Source: Sphingobium quisquiliarum P25 (GTDB lineage Bacteria > Pseudomonadota > Alphaproteobacteria > Sphingomonadales > Sphingomonadaceae). Taken from it: a stretch of 33,336 bases of DNA. A program made the translations under genes and the position numbers. The stretch spans positions 1 through 33,336 of the forward strand of contig NZ_ATHO01000061.1 of assembly GCF_000445065.1 (NCBI RefSeq), in the 5' to 3' direction. Position 1 is the stretch's first letter; the number at the start of each line of letters is the position of its first letter. Under the pieces are notes generated by a model. That model made no database searches, was not told the origin of the DNA, and worked only from the letters and a program-made list of their open reading frames with translations. Shown here piece after piece: positions 1 through 9,072 of the stretch.

Positions 1-1688
1 GGCGTTCGTCGGTCGGCGCATCGTCGCGGCGGATGACGCGGCCCGACACGATCGTCGCCACGAAACCTGTCGCTGCCTGATCGAGCCGCCGTCCGCCGCC
101 GGGCAGGTCGTGCCGGACATGCGGCGCATGCAGCCGCAGCGCGTCCAGGTCGATGACGTTGATGTCCGCCTTGTAACCCGGCGCGATGCGGCCCCGGTCG
201 TTCAGCCCCATCGTTTCCGCTGGCCTGGACGACAATGCCTGTACCGCCTGCGCGATACCCAGCCTTGGTCCGTCCCGGTCCCGCGTCCAATAGGTCAGCA
301 GGAAGGTCGGATAGCTGGCGTCGCAGATCGCGGCATAATGCGCGCCGCCGTCGCCCAGCCCCATCACCACGCCGGGATGGTTGATCAGGTCGTAAATCTC
401 GCCCAGCCCGCCTTCGTAGAAATTGCCGAGCGTGTTGTAGAGCATGCCGTCGCCCGCGCCGCCATTCATCAGCAGTTCGCAGGCGACCTCCTCAGGGCGA
501 ACCCCGCGCGCCCGCGCCTGCGCCCCGATGCTCGTTTCAGCGGCCGGTTCATAGTTGGGCGGATCGGACAGGGGAAAGATCCAGTCCCAGTTGCGCGTCA
601 TCATTGCCAGCGGATGGCCTTCGTCCGGCGTCTCGCTGATCATGCGGTCGCGGAATTCCGGGTCGCGCAGGTACGCAAGCTGCCCGGAAAGCGGCAGCGA
701 GGCGATGGCCTGATAGCTGGGGCACAGGCAGAAGGGATGGGTGGACAGTTCAAAGCCGCATATCATGCCGATCGGACGCGGCAGCACCTGCGGGCTGATC
801 GACAGGCCGCGCGCATTCGCCTCGTCGCAGATGCGCAGCGCCTCGCGCCAGACGGGTTCGCCCTTGTTCGCCGTGCCCAGCGTGAAGGTGGCCGGACGGC
901 CCGAAGCCTCCGCCACCGCCAGCAGGTGCGCCAGCTCGTCGGGCCAGCTTGCAAAGGGCGCGTCCAGCACCATTTGCAGCACGCCGGTCCCTGCCTCGCC
1001 CATGACCCCGGCGATCGCCTTCAATTCCTCCACATCGGCCTGATAGGTCGGGATATGCTCGCCCGCCTTGGTGCGGTGGATCAGCAGCCGCGACGTGGCG
1101 AAGCCGATCGCGCCGGCGTCCAGCGCCTCGCGCGTGATCGCCCGCATCTTCTCGCGATCCTGCGCCGTCGCCGCCTCGCGCCTTGCGCCTCGCTCGCCCA
1201 TGACGAACACGCGCAGCGGACTGTGCGGCAGCAGCGCCGCGACGTCGATGTCGCGCGGCCGCGCCTCCAGCGCATCCAGATAGCCGGGGAAACTCTCCCA
1301 ATCCCAACTCAGCCCCTCGGCCATCACCACGCCGGGAATATCCTCCACCCCCTCCATCAGCCGGATCAGCCGGTCATGGTCCTCCGCGCGGCAGGGCGCG
1401 AATCCGACGCCGCAATTGCCCGTGACGACCGTGGTGACTCCGTGCGAGGAGGAGGGCGAAAGCCTGTCCGACCAGATCGCCTGCCCGTCATAATGGGTAT
1501 GGATGTCGACAAAGCCCGGCGTCACCGTCAGGCCGGTGGCGTCGATCACCTCGTCCGCCGTGCCGTCGAAGCGGCCCACGGCAAGGATGCGCCCGTCCAG
1601 TATGGCGACATCGCCGGTAAAGGGTTCGCCGCCGCTACCATCGACAATCGTGCCGCCACGGATCAGCAGGTCGCAACGCGCGCTCATG
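1..1688 (-). CDS. N-acyl-D-amino-acid deacylase family amidohydrolase (3' end cut by window edge)
   Basis: Metal-dependent amidohydrolase of the D-aminoacylase (COG3653) group; members hydrolyse N-acyl-D-amino acids or related cyclic or acylated amides in the cytoplasm. My translation from the ATG at 1688 runs open for 562 codons and leaves the window without a stop. It shows an N-terminal beta-sandwich strand ([11 protein letters not shown]), the metal-binding HTH at residues 63-65 in the context [10 protein letters not shown], the family signature [10 protein letters not shown] at 90-99 whose Cys usually bridges the metals, and a late GLGDGGAHY segment that supplies the catalytic Asp region. 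Family length is about 570-580 residues, so only a few C-terminal residues are missing. A GGGAG-type SD lies 7 nt before the ATG. It is transcribed divergently from the LysR gene. Substrate cannot be told from sequence; many COG3653 members are not D-aminoacylases. Confidence 0.85.
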
Positions 1689-1719
1689 CCGCCGCTCCCA
1701 TCTTCGCGATCATCGTCAT
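1684..1719 (-). other. possible 11-codon leader ORF overlapping the amidohydrolase start
   Basis: ATG at 1719 opens an 11-codon frame ([11 protein letters not shown]) whose TGA overlaps the amidohydrolase ATG as ATGA. A good SD (GGAGAGG) lies about 6 nt upstream of this small ATG, better than the one before the main ATG. Either a translational-coupling leader or chance; no conservation data are available. Confidence 0.25.
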
Positions 1720-1741
1720 CCGCACCTCTCCATCCTTTGTC

Positions 1742-1770
1742 GAACCGAACGGTATCCAACCGTTCGGTTC
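1742..1770. promoter_or_regulatory. double dyad operator: 12-bp perfect inverted repeat with palindromic arms
   Basis: GAACCGAACGGT (1742-1753) and ACCGTTCGGTTC (1759-1770) are perfect reverse complements separated by 5 nt. Each arm also holds its own dyad, ACCG-NN-CGGT. This nested layout is what a pair of dimers, as in many TetR-family regulators, would bind. It covers the spacer and -10 of the predicted amidohydrolase promoter. No TetR gene is adjacent, so the regulator is unknown. Confidence 0.5.
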
Positions 1771-1777
1771 CGGTCAA
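1749..1777 (-). promoter_or_regulatory. candidate sigma70-type promoter of the amidohydrolase gene
   Basis: On the minus strand TTGACC (1777-1772) is followed after exactly 17 nt by TACCGT (1754-1749). The -35 match is good and the -10 match is weak. The spacer and -10 coincide with the double dyad at 1742-1770, which would make the promoter repressible. Confidence 0.35.
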
Positions 1778-1868
1778 GCCAGCAGCGGACGGCGCGCTTT
1801 CCCGTTTGCCCGCCGCAGCGCTTGGGACTAGCACCTTTCCTCCAAGGTGGCGGCGTTGCGAGTGCCCG

Positions 1869-2756
1869 ATGAAGATAACTTTGCGTCAGATTGCCGTGTT
1901 CGAAGCCGTCGCCCGGACCGGCAGCGTCGCAGGCGCGGCGGAGGAGATCGGGCTCAGCCCGTCCGCCGCCAGCATGTCGCTCAAGGATTTCGAAACCCAT
2001 CTCGGCATCCGCCTTTTCGCCCGGTCAGGACGCCGTCTGCGGCTGAAGGATCAGGGGCGCCCGATGCTGGAAATGGCGCGGCGCGTGCTGGTGCAGGTTT
2101 CCGATATGGAAGCGCTCTCTTTGCCGGAGGAAGTGCGCGGCCGCCTGCGGATCGGCGCGGTTGCGCCCGTCGCCAACTATGTGCTGCCGCGCCTGTGCGC
2201 CACATTCATGCGCCGTCATCCCGGCGTGCGGATGGAATTGCGCGTGCTGCCGTCGCAGGATGTGATGGAAGGCGTGCGCAACATGGCGCTCGACATCGGC
2301 ATCGTCGGATCGCCCGTCAATTCCAGTTATCTGGAGGCGCAGCCCTGGATGCGGGATTCGCTCGCCGTGTGCGCCCCGCCGGGGCATCCGCTCGCGGAAC
2401 AGGGGGAAACGCCGCTCGCCGCCCTGGCGGACGAAGCCTGGATTCTCGAAAAGACGCAATCGAGCGAGCGCATCTCCTTCACCGTTGAAGCGCTCAAATA
2501 TCTGAACTCGCTCAACATCGTGCTGGAAGCGGACAGCGTGGAGGCGATCAAGCGCGCCGTGCGCGACGGCGCTGGCCTTGCCTGCCTGTCGCGTCTGGCG
2601 GTGGAGGAGGAAGCGGCGCGCGGCGAACTCAGCCTGCTCGACATTCCCGAACTGCGCTTCACCCGCATCGTCAGCCTGGTCAGCCGCCGCGACACTCAGC
2701 AGCCCGCCGCCGCCCGCGCGTTCCACGCCTTCGCTTCGCAACTGGCGGAAGTGTGA
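1869..2756 (+). CDS. LysR-family transcriptional regulator
   Basis: 295-residue LysR-type regulator. Residues 3-62 form the winged helix-turn-helix (LRQIAVFEAVARTGSVAGAA, then SPSAASMSLKDFE and LFARSGRRLRL), followed by the linker helix and a two-lobed periplasmic-binding-protein-like effector domain (about 90-290). The strand GRLRIGAVAPVANYVLPRL opens the effector domain and the DGAGLACLSRLAVEEE segment belongs to its second half. The general look is of the CysL/YeiE branch, but the effector is not evident. I chose the ATG at 1869 because the protein then begins at the usual LysR N-terminus; the frame stays open upstream without meaning. It is divergent from the amidohydrolase and 105 bp upstream of the co-directional acyl-CoA operon, so either or both are plausible targets. 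Confidence 0.92.
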   Translation: MKITLRQIAVFEAVARTGSVAGAAEEIGLSPSAASMSLKDFETHLGIRLFARSGRRLRLKDQGRPMLEMARRVLVQVSDMEALSLPEEVRGRLRIGAVAPVANYVLPRLCATFMRRHPGVRMELRVLPSQDVMEGVRNMALDIGIVGSPVNSSYLEAQPWMRDSLAVCAPPGHPLAEQGETPLAALADEAWILEKTQSSERISFTVEALKYLNSLNIVLEADSVEAIKRAVRDGAGLACLSRLAVEEEAARGELSLLDIPELRFTRIVSLVSRRDTQQPAAARAFHAFASQLAEV

Positions 2757-2781
2757 TCGTCAGTTTTTCTGATGTATCGCG

Positions 2782-2793
2782 TCGAATATTCGA
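2782..2793. promoter_or_regulatory. 12-bp perfect palindrome upstream of the acyl-CoA operon
   Basis: TCGAATATTCGA is a perfect palindrome in the 105-bp gap between the LysR gene and the operon starting at 2862. Its AT-rich centre contrasts with the flanks. It fits a LysR-type T-N10-A site and is a candidate operator, on position and symmetry alone. Confidence 0.35.
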
Positions 2794-2861
2794 AATGGTG
2801 GAAATGACCGCAAGGGCCTAGTCCTTCTCCAGCACCGCCGCGCGCAGAAGAGGAGAGAGAA

Positions 2862-3848
2862 GTGAAGGCCGTCATCTGCCCCGACTTTGCGCCGGTCGAC
2901 GCGCTGACCAGCGGTGATTTTCCCGCGCCGCAGGCCGGGCCGGGCGAGCTGGTCATCAATGTCGCCGCCGCAGGAGTCAATTATCCCGACGTGCTCATCG
3001 TCCAGGGCAAATATCAGACCAAGCCCGCTTTGCCATTCGTTCCGGGCAGCGAGGCGGCCGGGCATGTCGCCGCCGTTGGCGAAGGCGTGCAGGGCTTTGC
3101 CGCCGGTGACCGGGTGGCGGCATTCACAGGCAGCGGCAGCTTCGCCGAACAGGTCCGCGTCCCCGCGACGCAGGCATGGCCGGTGCCCGGCGCGGTTGAC
3201 CTGCATGTCGCGGCGGGCATCTCCATCACCTATGGCACATCCTATCATGCGTTGAAGGATCGCGGCCAGTTGAAGCCGGGCGAGACTTTGCTGGTGCTGG
3301 GCGCTGGCGGCGGCGTGGGCCTGACGGCGGTGGAACTGGGCAAGCTGATGGGCGCGCGCGTCATCGCCGCCGCCTCCAGCGCCGAAAAGCTGGCGCTTGC
3401 CAAACAGCAGGGGGCCGACGAACTGATCGACTATGCGCGGGAGGATCTGCGCGAACGGGTGAAGGCGCTGACGGGCGGCCAGGGAGTGGACGTCGTCTAT
3501 GACCCGGTGGGCGGCCCCATGAACCTGACCGCGATCAAGAGCCTCGCCTGGGGCGGGCGGCTTCTGGTCATCGGCTTTGCGGGCGGCGAAATCCCGTCCA
3601 TCCCCGCCAACCTGCTGCTGCTGAAAAGCGCCTCGGCCGTCGGCGTCCTGTGGGGCAACACCGTCCGCGCCGATCCGGCAGGGCAGGGGGCCAACATGCG
3701 CCAGCTTCTCGACTGGCTGGCGCAGGGCAAGCTGCGCCCGGTGATCGACAGGCGTTTCGCCATGCCGGACATCGTCGCGGCGCTCCATCATCTCGAAGCA
3801 CGCAAGGTCAAGGGCAAGGTGCTGCTGACCATCGCGCCCGAAGCCTGA
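2862..3848 (+). CDS. NADPH:quinone oxidoreductase (zinc-independent MDR family)
   Basis: 328-residue medium-chain dehydrogenase/reductase of the quinone oxidoreductase branch. The N-terminal GroES-like domain includes NYPDVLIVQGKY and PFVPGSEAAGHV, with none of the Cys/His zinc ligands of alcohol dehydrogenases. The Rossmann domain carries LGAGGGVGLTAVELGK and then GARVIAAASSAEKL. These enzymes reduce quinones or alpha,beta-unsaturated carbonyls with NADPH in the cytoplasm. Translation starts at a GTG at 2862, preceded by a long purine SD (AGGAGAG). It is the first gene of a five-gene operon; the next starts 18 nt downstream. In this company it could be an enoyl-CoA or enone reductase, which is inference. 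Confidence 0.9.
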   Translation: MKAVICPDFAPVDALTSGDFPAPQAGPGELVINVAAAGVNYPDVLIVQGKYQTKPALPFVPGSEAAGHVAAVGEGVQGFAAGDRVAAFTGSGSFAEQVRVPATQAWPVPGAVDLHVAAGISITYGTSYHALKDRGQLKPGETLLVLGAGGGVGLTAVELGKLMGARVIAAASSAEKLALAKQQGADELIDYAREDLRERVKALTGGQGVDVVYDPVGGPMNLTAIKSLAWGGRLLVIGFAGGEIPSIPANLLLLKSASAVGVLWGNTVRADPAGQGANMRQLLDWLAQGKLRPVIDRRFAMPDIVAALHHLEARKVKGKVLLTIAPEA

Positions 3849-3866
3849 CAAAGCAGGAAAATCATC

Positions 3867-5951
3867 ATGTCCCAAACCGTGACCTACAGCGTTCAGGACG
3901 GCATCGCCGAAGCCCTGATCGACAATCCGCCGGTCAACGCCACCTCCGCCAGCGTGCGGCAGGGCCTTGCCGAAGCGATCCGGGCGATGGAGGCCGACCC
4001 CTCCGTCAAGGCGCTGGTCGTGCGCTGCGCGGGCAAGACCTTCATCGCGGGCGCGGACATCAAGGAATTCGGCAAGCCCATGGCCGATCCCGGCCTGCCC
4101 GAAGTCATGGCGATGATGGACAGGGCGTCCAAGCCGATCATCGCCGCCGTGCATGGAACGGTGCTTGGCGGCGGGTTCGAAGTCGCGCTCGCCTGCCACT
4201 ATCGCATCGCGGACAAGGATACGCGGTTCGGCTTTCCCGAAGTCAAGCTTGGCCTCATGCCCGGCGGCGGCGGGACGCAGCGTACGCCCCGCCTCGCGGG
4301 CTTGGCGGCCGCGCTTCCCCTCCTGACCGAGGGCAATCAGATCGGCGCGGACAAGGCGCTGGCCTCCAACCTGATCGACGCCATCGCGCAGGGCGGCGAT
4401 CTTGCCGCAGAGGCGCGCGCCTTCGCCGGACAGCTCGCCGCCCAGGGCAAGGGACCACGCAGCGCCGCCGCCTTGCCCATGCCCGCCGACGATCCGGCCC
4501 TGTTCGAGGAAACACGAAAGACACTGGCCCGGAAAATGCGCGGCCAGACGGCGCCGCTCCGCGCTCTGGAGGCAGTGCGCCTTGGCTATGAACTGCCTTT
4601 CGACGAAGCGGTGAAGCGCGAGCTGGCCATCTTCCGCGAGTGCATGGCAGGCCCGCAGTCCAAGGCCCTGCGCCACCTGTTCGCCGCCGAGCGGGAGGTC
4701 GCCCGCATCCCCGGCCTGCCAGCGGACATGCCCGTCCGCGATATAGAGCGCGCGGGCGTCATCGGACTTGGCGTGATGGGACGCGGCATCATGATGGCGC
4801 TGGCCAGTGCCGGGCTGCCGGTCGTCGCCATCGGCCTTGACCAGAGCCATATCGACGCCGCGATGAAGGCGATCACCAAAATCTGGTCCTCGTCGGTCGC
4901 CAGGGGCAGCATGACGCAGGAGGCGATGGACAAGCGGCTGGCGCTCATCACCACCAGCGACGATCCGCGCGACCTGTCCGCCACGCAACTGGTGATAGAG
5001 GCCGTGACCGAGGATCTGGAGATCAAGAAGGCGGTCTTCGCCACGCTGGGCCAGGTGACGCAGCCCGGCACCATATTGGCGTCCAACACCAGCTTCCTCA
5101 ACATCGACACGCTGGCGCAGGCATCGGGCCGGGCGGAAGATGTGTGCGGCATGCACTTCTTCAACCCCGCCCATGTCATGCGCCTGCTGGAAAATGTCCG
5201 CGCGGGCCAGACCGCCCCCGAAATCGTGGCGACGATCATGGCGCTGGGCAAGCGCATCGGCAAGCTGCCGGTCCTGTCGGGCGTGTGCGACGGCTTCATC
5301 GTCAACCGCATGCTGTCGAAGCGTTCGCGCGAAGGCTTCTTCCTGGTCGAGGAGGGCGCGAAGCCCACCGATATCGACAAGGTGCTTCTGTCCTACGGCT
5401 TTCCCATGGGCCCCTTCGCGCTGGGCGACCTTGCCGGGCTGGACGTGCAGGCCGCCGCGCGCAAGGCCCGCGCTGCGTCGGCGACGGAACGCGAACTGCG
5501 CGCCGATTTCGTGGAGCAGATGGTCGCCGAAGGGCGGCTGGGGCAGAAGACCGGATCGGGCTGGTACAGCTATGATGAAAATCGCAAGGCCAGCCCCAAT
5601 CCGCTGACGGACCAGATGATCGCCGCCCATGCGCAGCGCCACGGCCTCACCCTGCGAGAGATTGGCGAGGAGGAGATCAGGGAAAGGCTGCTCTACGCCA
5701 TGGTGAACGAAGGCGCGAAGCTGCTGGGCGAAGGCATCGTGCCGCGCCCGCAGGAAATCGACGTCGCCATGGTGAACGGTCTTGGCTGGCCCGGCTATAC
5801 CGGCGGCCCGATGCACTGGGCGGACCAGATCGGGCTGGACAAAGTGCTGGCGACGATCGAGCGGTTTCGGGAGCAGCAGGGCGACGCCTATTGGACGCCC
5901 GCGCCCCTGCTCGCCCAATATGCGGGCGAGGGCAGGGGCTTCTACGCATGA
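3867..5951 (+). CDS. bifunctional enoyl-CoA hydratase / 3-hydroxyacyl-CoA dehydrogenase (FadJ/FadB alpha-like)
   Basis: 694-residue fusion for two successive beta-oxidation steps. The N-terminal crotonase domain (1-190) has the oxyanion segment [10 protein letters not shown] and both expected catalytic glutamates, E105 in GGGFEVAL and E125 in [18 protein letters not shown]. The NAD-binding 3-hydroxyacyl-CoA dehydrogenase domain starts near 295 with [10 protein letters not shown] (GxGxxG at 300-305) and D325 as the NAD-selecting acid. S406/N407 (ASNTS) and catalytic H430 in [15 protein letters not shown] complete the active site. The C-terminal dimerisation domain includes GFIVNRML and a second helical repeat. 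Length matches peroxisomal-type bifunctional enzymes. It ends in ATGA, overlapping the next gene. No thiolase or CoA ligase is in the operon, so those must be supplied elsewhere. Confidence 0.93.
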   Translation: MSQTVTYSVQDGIAEALIDNPPVNATSASVRQGLAEAIRAMEADPSVKALVVRCAGKTFIAGADIKEFGKPMADPGLPEVMAMMDRASKPIIAAVHGTVLGGGFEVALACHYRIADKDTRFGFPEVKLGLMPGGGGTQRTPRLAGLAAALPLLTEGNQIGADKALASNLIDAIAQGGDLAAEARAFAGQLAAQGKGPRSAAALPMPADDPALFEETRKTLARKMRGQTAPLRALEAVRLGYELPFDEAVKRELAIFRECMAGPQSKALRHLFAAEREVARIPGLPADMPVRDIERAGVIGLGVMGRGIMMALASAGLPVVAIGLDQSHIDAAMKAITKIWSSSVARGSMTQEAMDKRLALITTSDDPRDLSATQLVIEAVTEDLEIKKAVFATLGQVTQPGTILASNTSFLNIDTLAQASGRAEDVCGMHFFNPAHVMRLLENVRAGQTAPEIVATIMALGKRIGKLPVLSGVCDGFIVNRMLSKRSREGFFLVEEGAKPTDIDKVLLSYGFPMGPFALGDLAGLDVQAAARKARAASATERELRADFVEQMVAEGRLGQKTGSGWYSYDENRKASPNPLTDQMIAAHAQRHGLTLREIGEEEIRERLLYAMVNEGAKLLGEGIVPRPQEIDVAMVNGLGWPGYTGGPMHWADQIGLDKVLATIERFREQQGDAYWTPAPLLAQYAGEGRGFYA

Positions 5952-7150
5952 GCTACGATCCCAACCCCCGGACCGCCGGTCTGCTGGCGCGGCTGCGCGC
6001 CTTCATGGACGAACATATCTATCCCAATGAGAAAGCCTATTATGACGAAGTCGCCACTGGCGACCGCTGGGCGCATGTCACGCTGATCGACCGGCTGAAG
6101 CCGCTGGCGAAGGAAGCAGGCCTGTGGAACCTCTTCCTGCCCGAAAGCACGCATGGCGCTGGCCTCACCAATCTGGAATATGCGCCGCTGTGCGAGGAAA
6201 TGGGCCGCGTCCACTGGTGCCCCGCCGTGTTCAACTGCGCCGCGCCGGACACGGGCAATATGGAAACGCTCGAACGCTTCGGCACGGCCGAACATAAGGA
6301 ACGCTGGCTGAAACCGATGCTGGCGGGCGAGATGCGCTCCGCCTTCGCGATGACGGAGCCGGGCGTCGCCTCTTCGGACGCGACCAATATCGAAAGCTCG
6401 ATCGTGCGCGATGGCGGCGACTATGTCATCAACGGCCGCAAATGGTGGATTTCGGGCATGGGCGAAGCGGACTGCGCGTTCATGATTTTCATGGGCAAGA
6501 CCGATCCGGCAGCGCCCAAGCATAAGCAGCAGTCGATGATCCTGGTGCCGCGCGATACGCCCGGCATCACCGTGGTCCGCCCGATGACCGTCCTGGGCTA
6601 TGACGACGCGCCCCACGGCCATATGGAAATCATCTTCGACAATGTCCGCGTGCCCGCATCCAACATGCTGCTGGGCGAAGGGCGCGGCTTCGAAATCGCG
6701 CAGGCGCGGCTTGGTCCCGGCCGCATCCATCACTGCATGCGCATGATCGGCATGGCGGAACGCGCGCTCGAAGCCATGTGCCGCCGGGTGAAAAGCCGCG
6801 TCGCCTTCGGCAAGCCGCTGGCCGAGCAGGGCGTCATCATCGAACGCATCGCCAACAGCCGCATCATGATCGATCAGGCGCGGCTGCTGACGCTTCACGC
6901 CGCCCATCGCATGGACACCGTGGGTAACAAGGAAGCAAAAGCGGAGATCGCGATGATCAAGGTCGCCGCGCCCAACATGGCCTGCCAGGTCATCGACTGG
7001 GCGATGCAGGCGCATGGCGCCGCGGGCATCAGCCAGGATTTCTTCCTCGCCAGCTACTATGCCCATGCCCGCAAGATCCGCTTCGCCGATGGCCCGGACG
7101 AGGTGCACCGCCACCAGCTTGGCCGCCTCGAACTCGCAAAATATGGCTGA
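5948..7150 (+). CDS. acyl-CoA dehydrogenase, ACAD10/11- and LvaC-like
   Basis: 400-residue FAD-dependent acyl-CoA dehydrogenase. Visible are the N-terminal helical domain, the FAD-contacting [27 protein letters not shown] of the beta domain, [20 protein letters not shown], and the C-terminal helical domain. Near the end the segment [15 protein letters not shown] takes the place of the YEGT loop of medium-chain dehydrogenases, putting Asp (D381) where the catalytic Glu usually sits. This ADGPDEVH signature is that of the ACAD10/11 group. The ATG at 5948 overlaps the upstream stop (ATGA); the frame is open further upstream only because it runs into the previous gene. It overlaps the kinase gene by 8 bp. 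Known relatives either oxidise acyl-CoAs or, as in LvaC and ACAD11, eliminate phosphate from 4-phosphoacyl-CoAs; the kinase neighbour favours the second. Confidence 0.9.
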   Translation: MSYDPNPRTAGLLARLRAFMDEHIYPNEKAYYDEVATGDRWAHVTLIDRLKPLAKEAGLWNLFLPESTHGAGLTNLEYAPLCEEMGRVHWCPAVFNCAAPDTGNMETLERFGTAEHKERWLKPMLAGEMRSAFAMTEPGVASSDATNIESSIVRDGGDYVINGRKWWISGMGEADCAFMIFMGKTDPAAPKHKQQSMILVPRDTPGITVVRPMTVLGYDDAPHGHMEIIFDNVRVPASNMLLGEGRGFEIAQARLGPGRIHHCMRMIGMAERALEAMCRRVKSRVAFGKPLAEQGVIIERIANSRIMIDQARLLTLHAAHRMDTVGNKEAKAEIAMIKVAAPNMACQVIDWAMQAHGAAGISQDFFLASYYAHARKIRFADGPDEVHRHQLGRLELAKYG

Positions 7151-8186
7151 CGTCCGCGCGCTCGACACGGCGCGCCTTTCGCCCTGGCTGCGCGATCATG
7201 TGCCCGGCGCGGCGGGGACCCTCAGCGCGGAGAAATTTCCGGGCGGCCAGTCCAACCCGACCTATCTGCTGTCGGTCGATGGCGCGCCGCGCTTCGTCCT
7301 GCGCCGCAAGCCGGACGGGGTGCTGCTGCCCTCGGCCCACGCCATCGAAAGGGAATATCGCGTCACCGGCGCGCTCCAGCATATGGGGGTGCCCGTCGCC
7401 CGCCCGCTGGCCTTGTGCGACGATGGCGCGATCGTGGGCACGCCTTTCTTCATCATGGCCTATGTGGACGGCCGCAACTTCTGGGACGCGCGGCTGCCGG
7501 GTCTTTCGCCGGTCGATCGCGCCGCCATTTATGACGAGATGAACCGCGTCCTCGCCGTGCTCCATGCGATCGAACCGGCCGATGCCGGGCTTTCCGATTT
7601 CGGCCGCCCCGGCAATTATTTCGCGCGGCAGGTGGCGCGCTGGACCCGGCAATATCGCGCCACCCAGACGCAGCGGATCGATGCGATGGAGCGGCTGATC
7701 GACTGGCTGCCCGCCCATGATCCGGGGCTGGAGGCAAGCCGCATCGTCCATGGCGACTATCGCAACGACAATCTGATCTTCGTGCCGGACGCGCCCCGCA
7801 TCGCCGCCGTGCTGGACTGGGAGCTTTCGACCCTTGGCCATCCCCTTGCCGACCTGGCCCAGCATCTCATGGCGTGGCGGGTGCCCGGCGAAGCTTATCG
7901 CGGCCTTTCGGACGCTGACCTTCCAGCGCTCGGCATCCCGTCCGAAGCCGACTATCTGCGTCGCTATGCCGAACGCGGCGGGGCGGGAGAGATCGATCCG
8001 CTGCACTGGCGCTATGCGCTCGCCTTCGCGCTGTTCCGCAATGCAGCCATCCGGCAGGGCGTCTACCGCCGGGCGATGGACGGCAACGCATCGAATGAGG
8101 CCGCCGCCCTCCACGGCGCGCGCGCGGCGGAGATTGCGGGTCTCGGCTGGCGCATCGCAAGCGGCGAAGACGATGCCCGGCTCTAG
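7143..8186 (+). CDS. APH-fold phosphotransferase (ACAD10/11 kinase-domain and LvaA-like)
   Basis: 347-residue aminoglycoside-phosphotransferase-fold kinase. The [12 protein letters not shown] segment (32-43) is the nucleotide loop typical of the ACAD10/11 kinase domain. FVLRRKP (51-57) holds the ATP-binding basic residue, the Brenner motif HGDYRNDN is at 203-210, and DWE at 225-227 supplies the metal-binding Asp. The set of active-site residues is complete, so an active enzyme is expected. Relatives next to acyl-CoA dehydrogenases phosphorylate the hydroxyl of 4-hydroxyacyl-CoAs rather than antibiotics; I consider drug resistance unlikely. Start chosen at ATG 7143, inside the 3' end of the dehydrogenase gene (8-bp overlap), which implies coupled translation. 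It overlaps the next gene by 14 bp. Confidence 0.88.
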   Translation: MADVRALDTARLSPWLRDHVPGAAGTLSAEKFPGGQSNPTYLLSVDGAPRFVLRRKPDGVLLPSAHAIEREYRVTGALQHMGVPVARPLALCDDGAIVGTPFFIMAYVDGRNFWDARLPGLSPVDRAAIYDEMNRVLAVLHAIEPADAGLSDFGRPGNYFARQVARWTRQYRATQTQRIDAMERLIDWLPAHDPGLEASRIVHGDYRNDNLIFVPDAPRIAAVLDWELSTLGHPLADLAQHLMAWRVPGEAYRGLSDADLPALGIPSEADYLRRYAERGGAGEIDPLHWRYALAFALFRNAAIRQGVYRRAMDGNASNEAAALHGARAAEIAGLGWRIASGEDDARL

Positions 8187-9072
8187 CGCACCCGGCCCGC
8201 CACGCCTCGGCGGCCATCTGGGGCTGGGCAGTCCCGACGCTCCGCTGCTCGCGCATCTCGGCCGCTCCCCCGCTCCGCTGGATCAGATCGATGCGCTGGC
8301 CGCGCATGGCTTTGCCGGGGTGCAGGACCTCTTCATGAAGATACGTCCGCCGCAGGAGCAGGCGGCCATGGCGGCCCGCATGAAGCAGCACGGCCTGGTC
8401 CTGAGCAGCATCGGTGGCGACCCGTTCCATTGGAACACGCCGCTCTGGAGCCGCACCGATGACGCCGCCGTGCAGATGCAGGCGGACAGCATTCGTGAAA
8501 GCGCCGCCATCGCCCGCTGCTTCGGCGGGGCAGGGGCGGTCTGCGTCGCCGGGCTCGATCCCGATCGCGCCATGGCCAGCCAGTTGACGGCCATGGCGGA
8601 AAATCTGAAGCGCGCCGCTGTGCAGGCGGCAGAGGCGGGGCTGGTCCTGCTGATCGAGCCGATCGCGTTCGCGCGCATCCCCGGCATGCTGCTGGACCGG
8701 ATCGAACCGGCGATGGAGATCGTCCATGCCGTCGCCATGCCTTCGGTGCGGCTGCTGTTCGACATCGGCCATGTCGCGATGATGGGCCACGCCGTCGCCG
8801 ATGCGCTGCGGCAGTGCGCCAGCGCGATCGGCCTGATCCAGGCCGCCGACATCCCGGATCGCGTCGATATCGGCCTCGGCACGCTCGACTGGCAAGCGAT
8901 CCTCGCCGCCATCCGGGCGATCGGCTATGCCGGAATCCTGGAACTTGAATATGAACCCGCCGATCAGACGGCGGCAGGGGAAGCCGCCATGCTGACGCGG
9001 CTAGGGGCAACGCTGGATATGCCCTGGCGCGTCAGCGCACCGGCACCGTCAGCTTCGTCGTCGTCCGGGTGA
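8173..9072 (+). CDS. TIM-barrel sugar isomerase/epimerase, hydroxypyruvate isomerase-like
   Basis: 299-residue xylose-isomerase-like TIM barrel. Metal-ligand positions are visible at barrel-strand ends: E162 in LLIEPI, D197/H200 in LLFDIGHVAMMGH, the IQAADIPDR strand followed by IGLGTLDW, and E257/E259 in GILELEYEP. The last two blocks resemble hydroxypyruvate isomerase. The ATG at 8173 overlaps the kinase gene by 14 bp. The C-terminus is odd: after MPWRV it continues SAPAPSASSSSG, a low-complexity tail lying wholly inside the antisense 3' end of the rhamnosidase gene. It is the last gene of the operon. The substrate is unknown, and an isomerase is not an obvious partner for beta-oxidation genes. 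Confidence 0.8.
   Translation: MPGSSAPGPPRLGGHLGLGSPDAPLLAHLGRSPAPLDQIDALAAHGFAGVQDLFMKIRPPQEQAAMAARMKQHGLVLSSIGGDPFHWNTPLWSRTDDAAVQMQADSIRESAAIARCFGGAGAVCVAGLDPDRAMASQLTAMAENLKRAAVQAAEAGLVLLIEPIAFARIPGMLLDRIEPAMEIVHAVAMPSVRLLFDIGHVAMMGHAVADALRQCASAIGLIQAADIPDRVDIGLGTLDWQAILAAIRAIGYAGILELEYEPADQTAAGEAAMLTRLGATLDMPWRVSAPAPSASSSSG

Noticed and set aside
110..1831. 573-codon plus-strand open frame antisense to the amidohydrolase
   Set aside because: The antisense frame gives a recognisable D-aminoacylase with HTH and [10 protein letters not shown] motifs. The plus-strand product is Arg/His/Gln-rich with no domain, a typical GC-rich shadow.
2760..5918. 1052-codon minus-strand open frame
   Set aside because: It lies opposite the quinone oxidoreductase and the beta-oxidation fusion, both with complete motifs. 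Its product is low-complexity (Gln/His/Arg/Gly-rich) and has no signal or domain.
7143..8186. Aminoglycoside resistance gene
   Set aside because: The APH fold is present, but the [12 protein letters not shown] loop and the overlap with an acyl-CoA dehydrogenase gene place it with ACAD10/11-type metabolic kinases.
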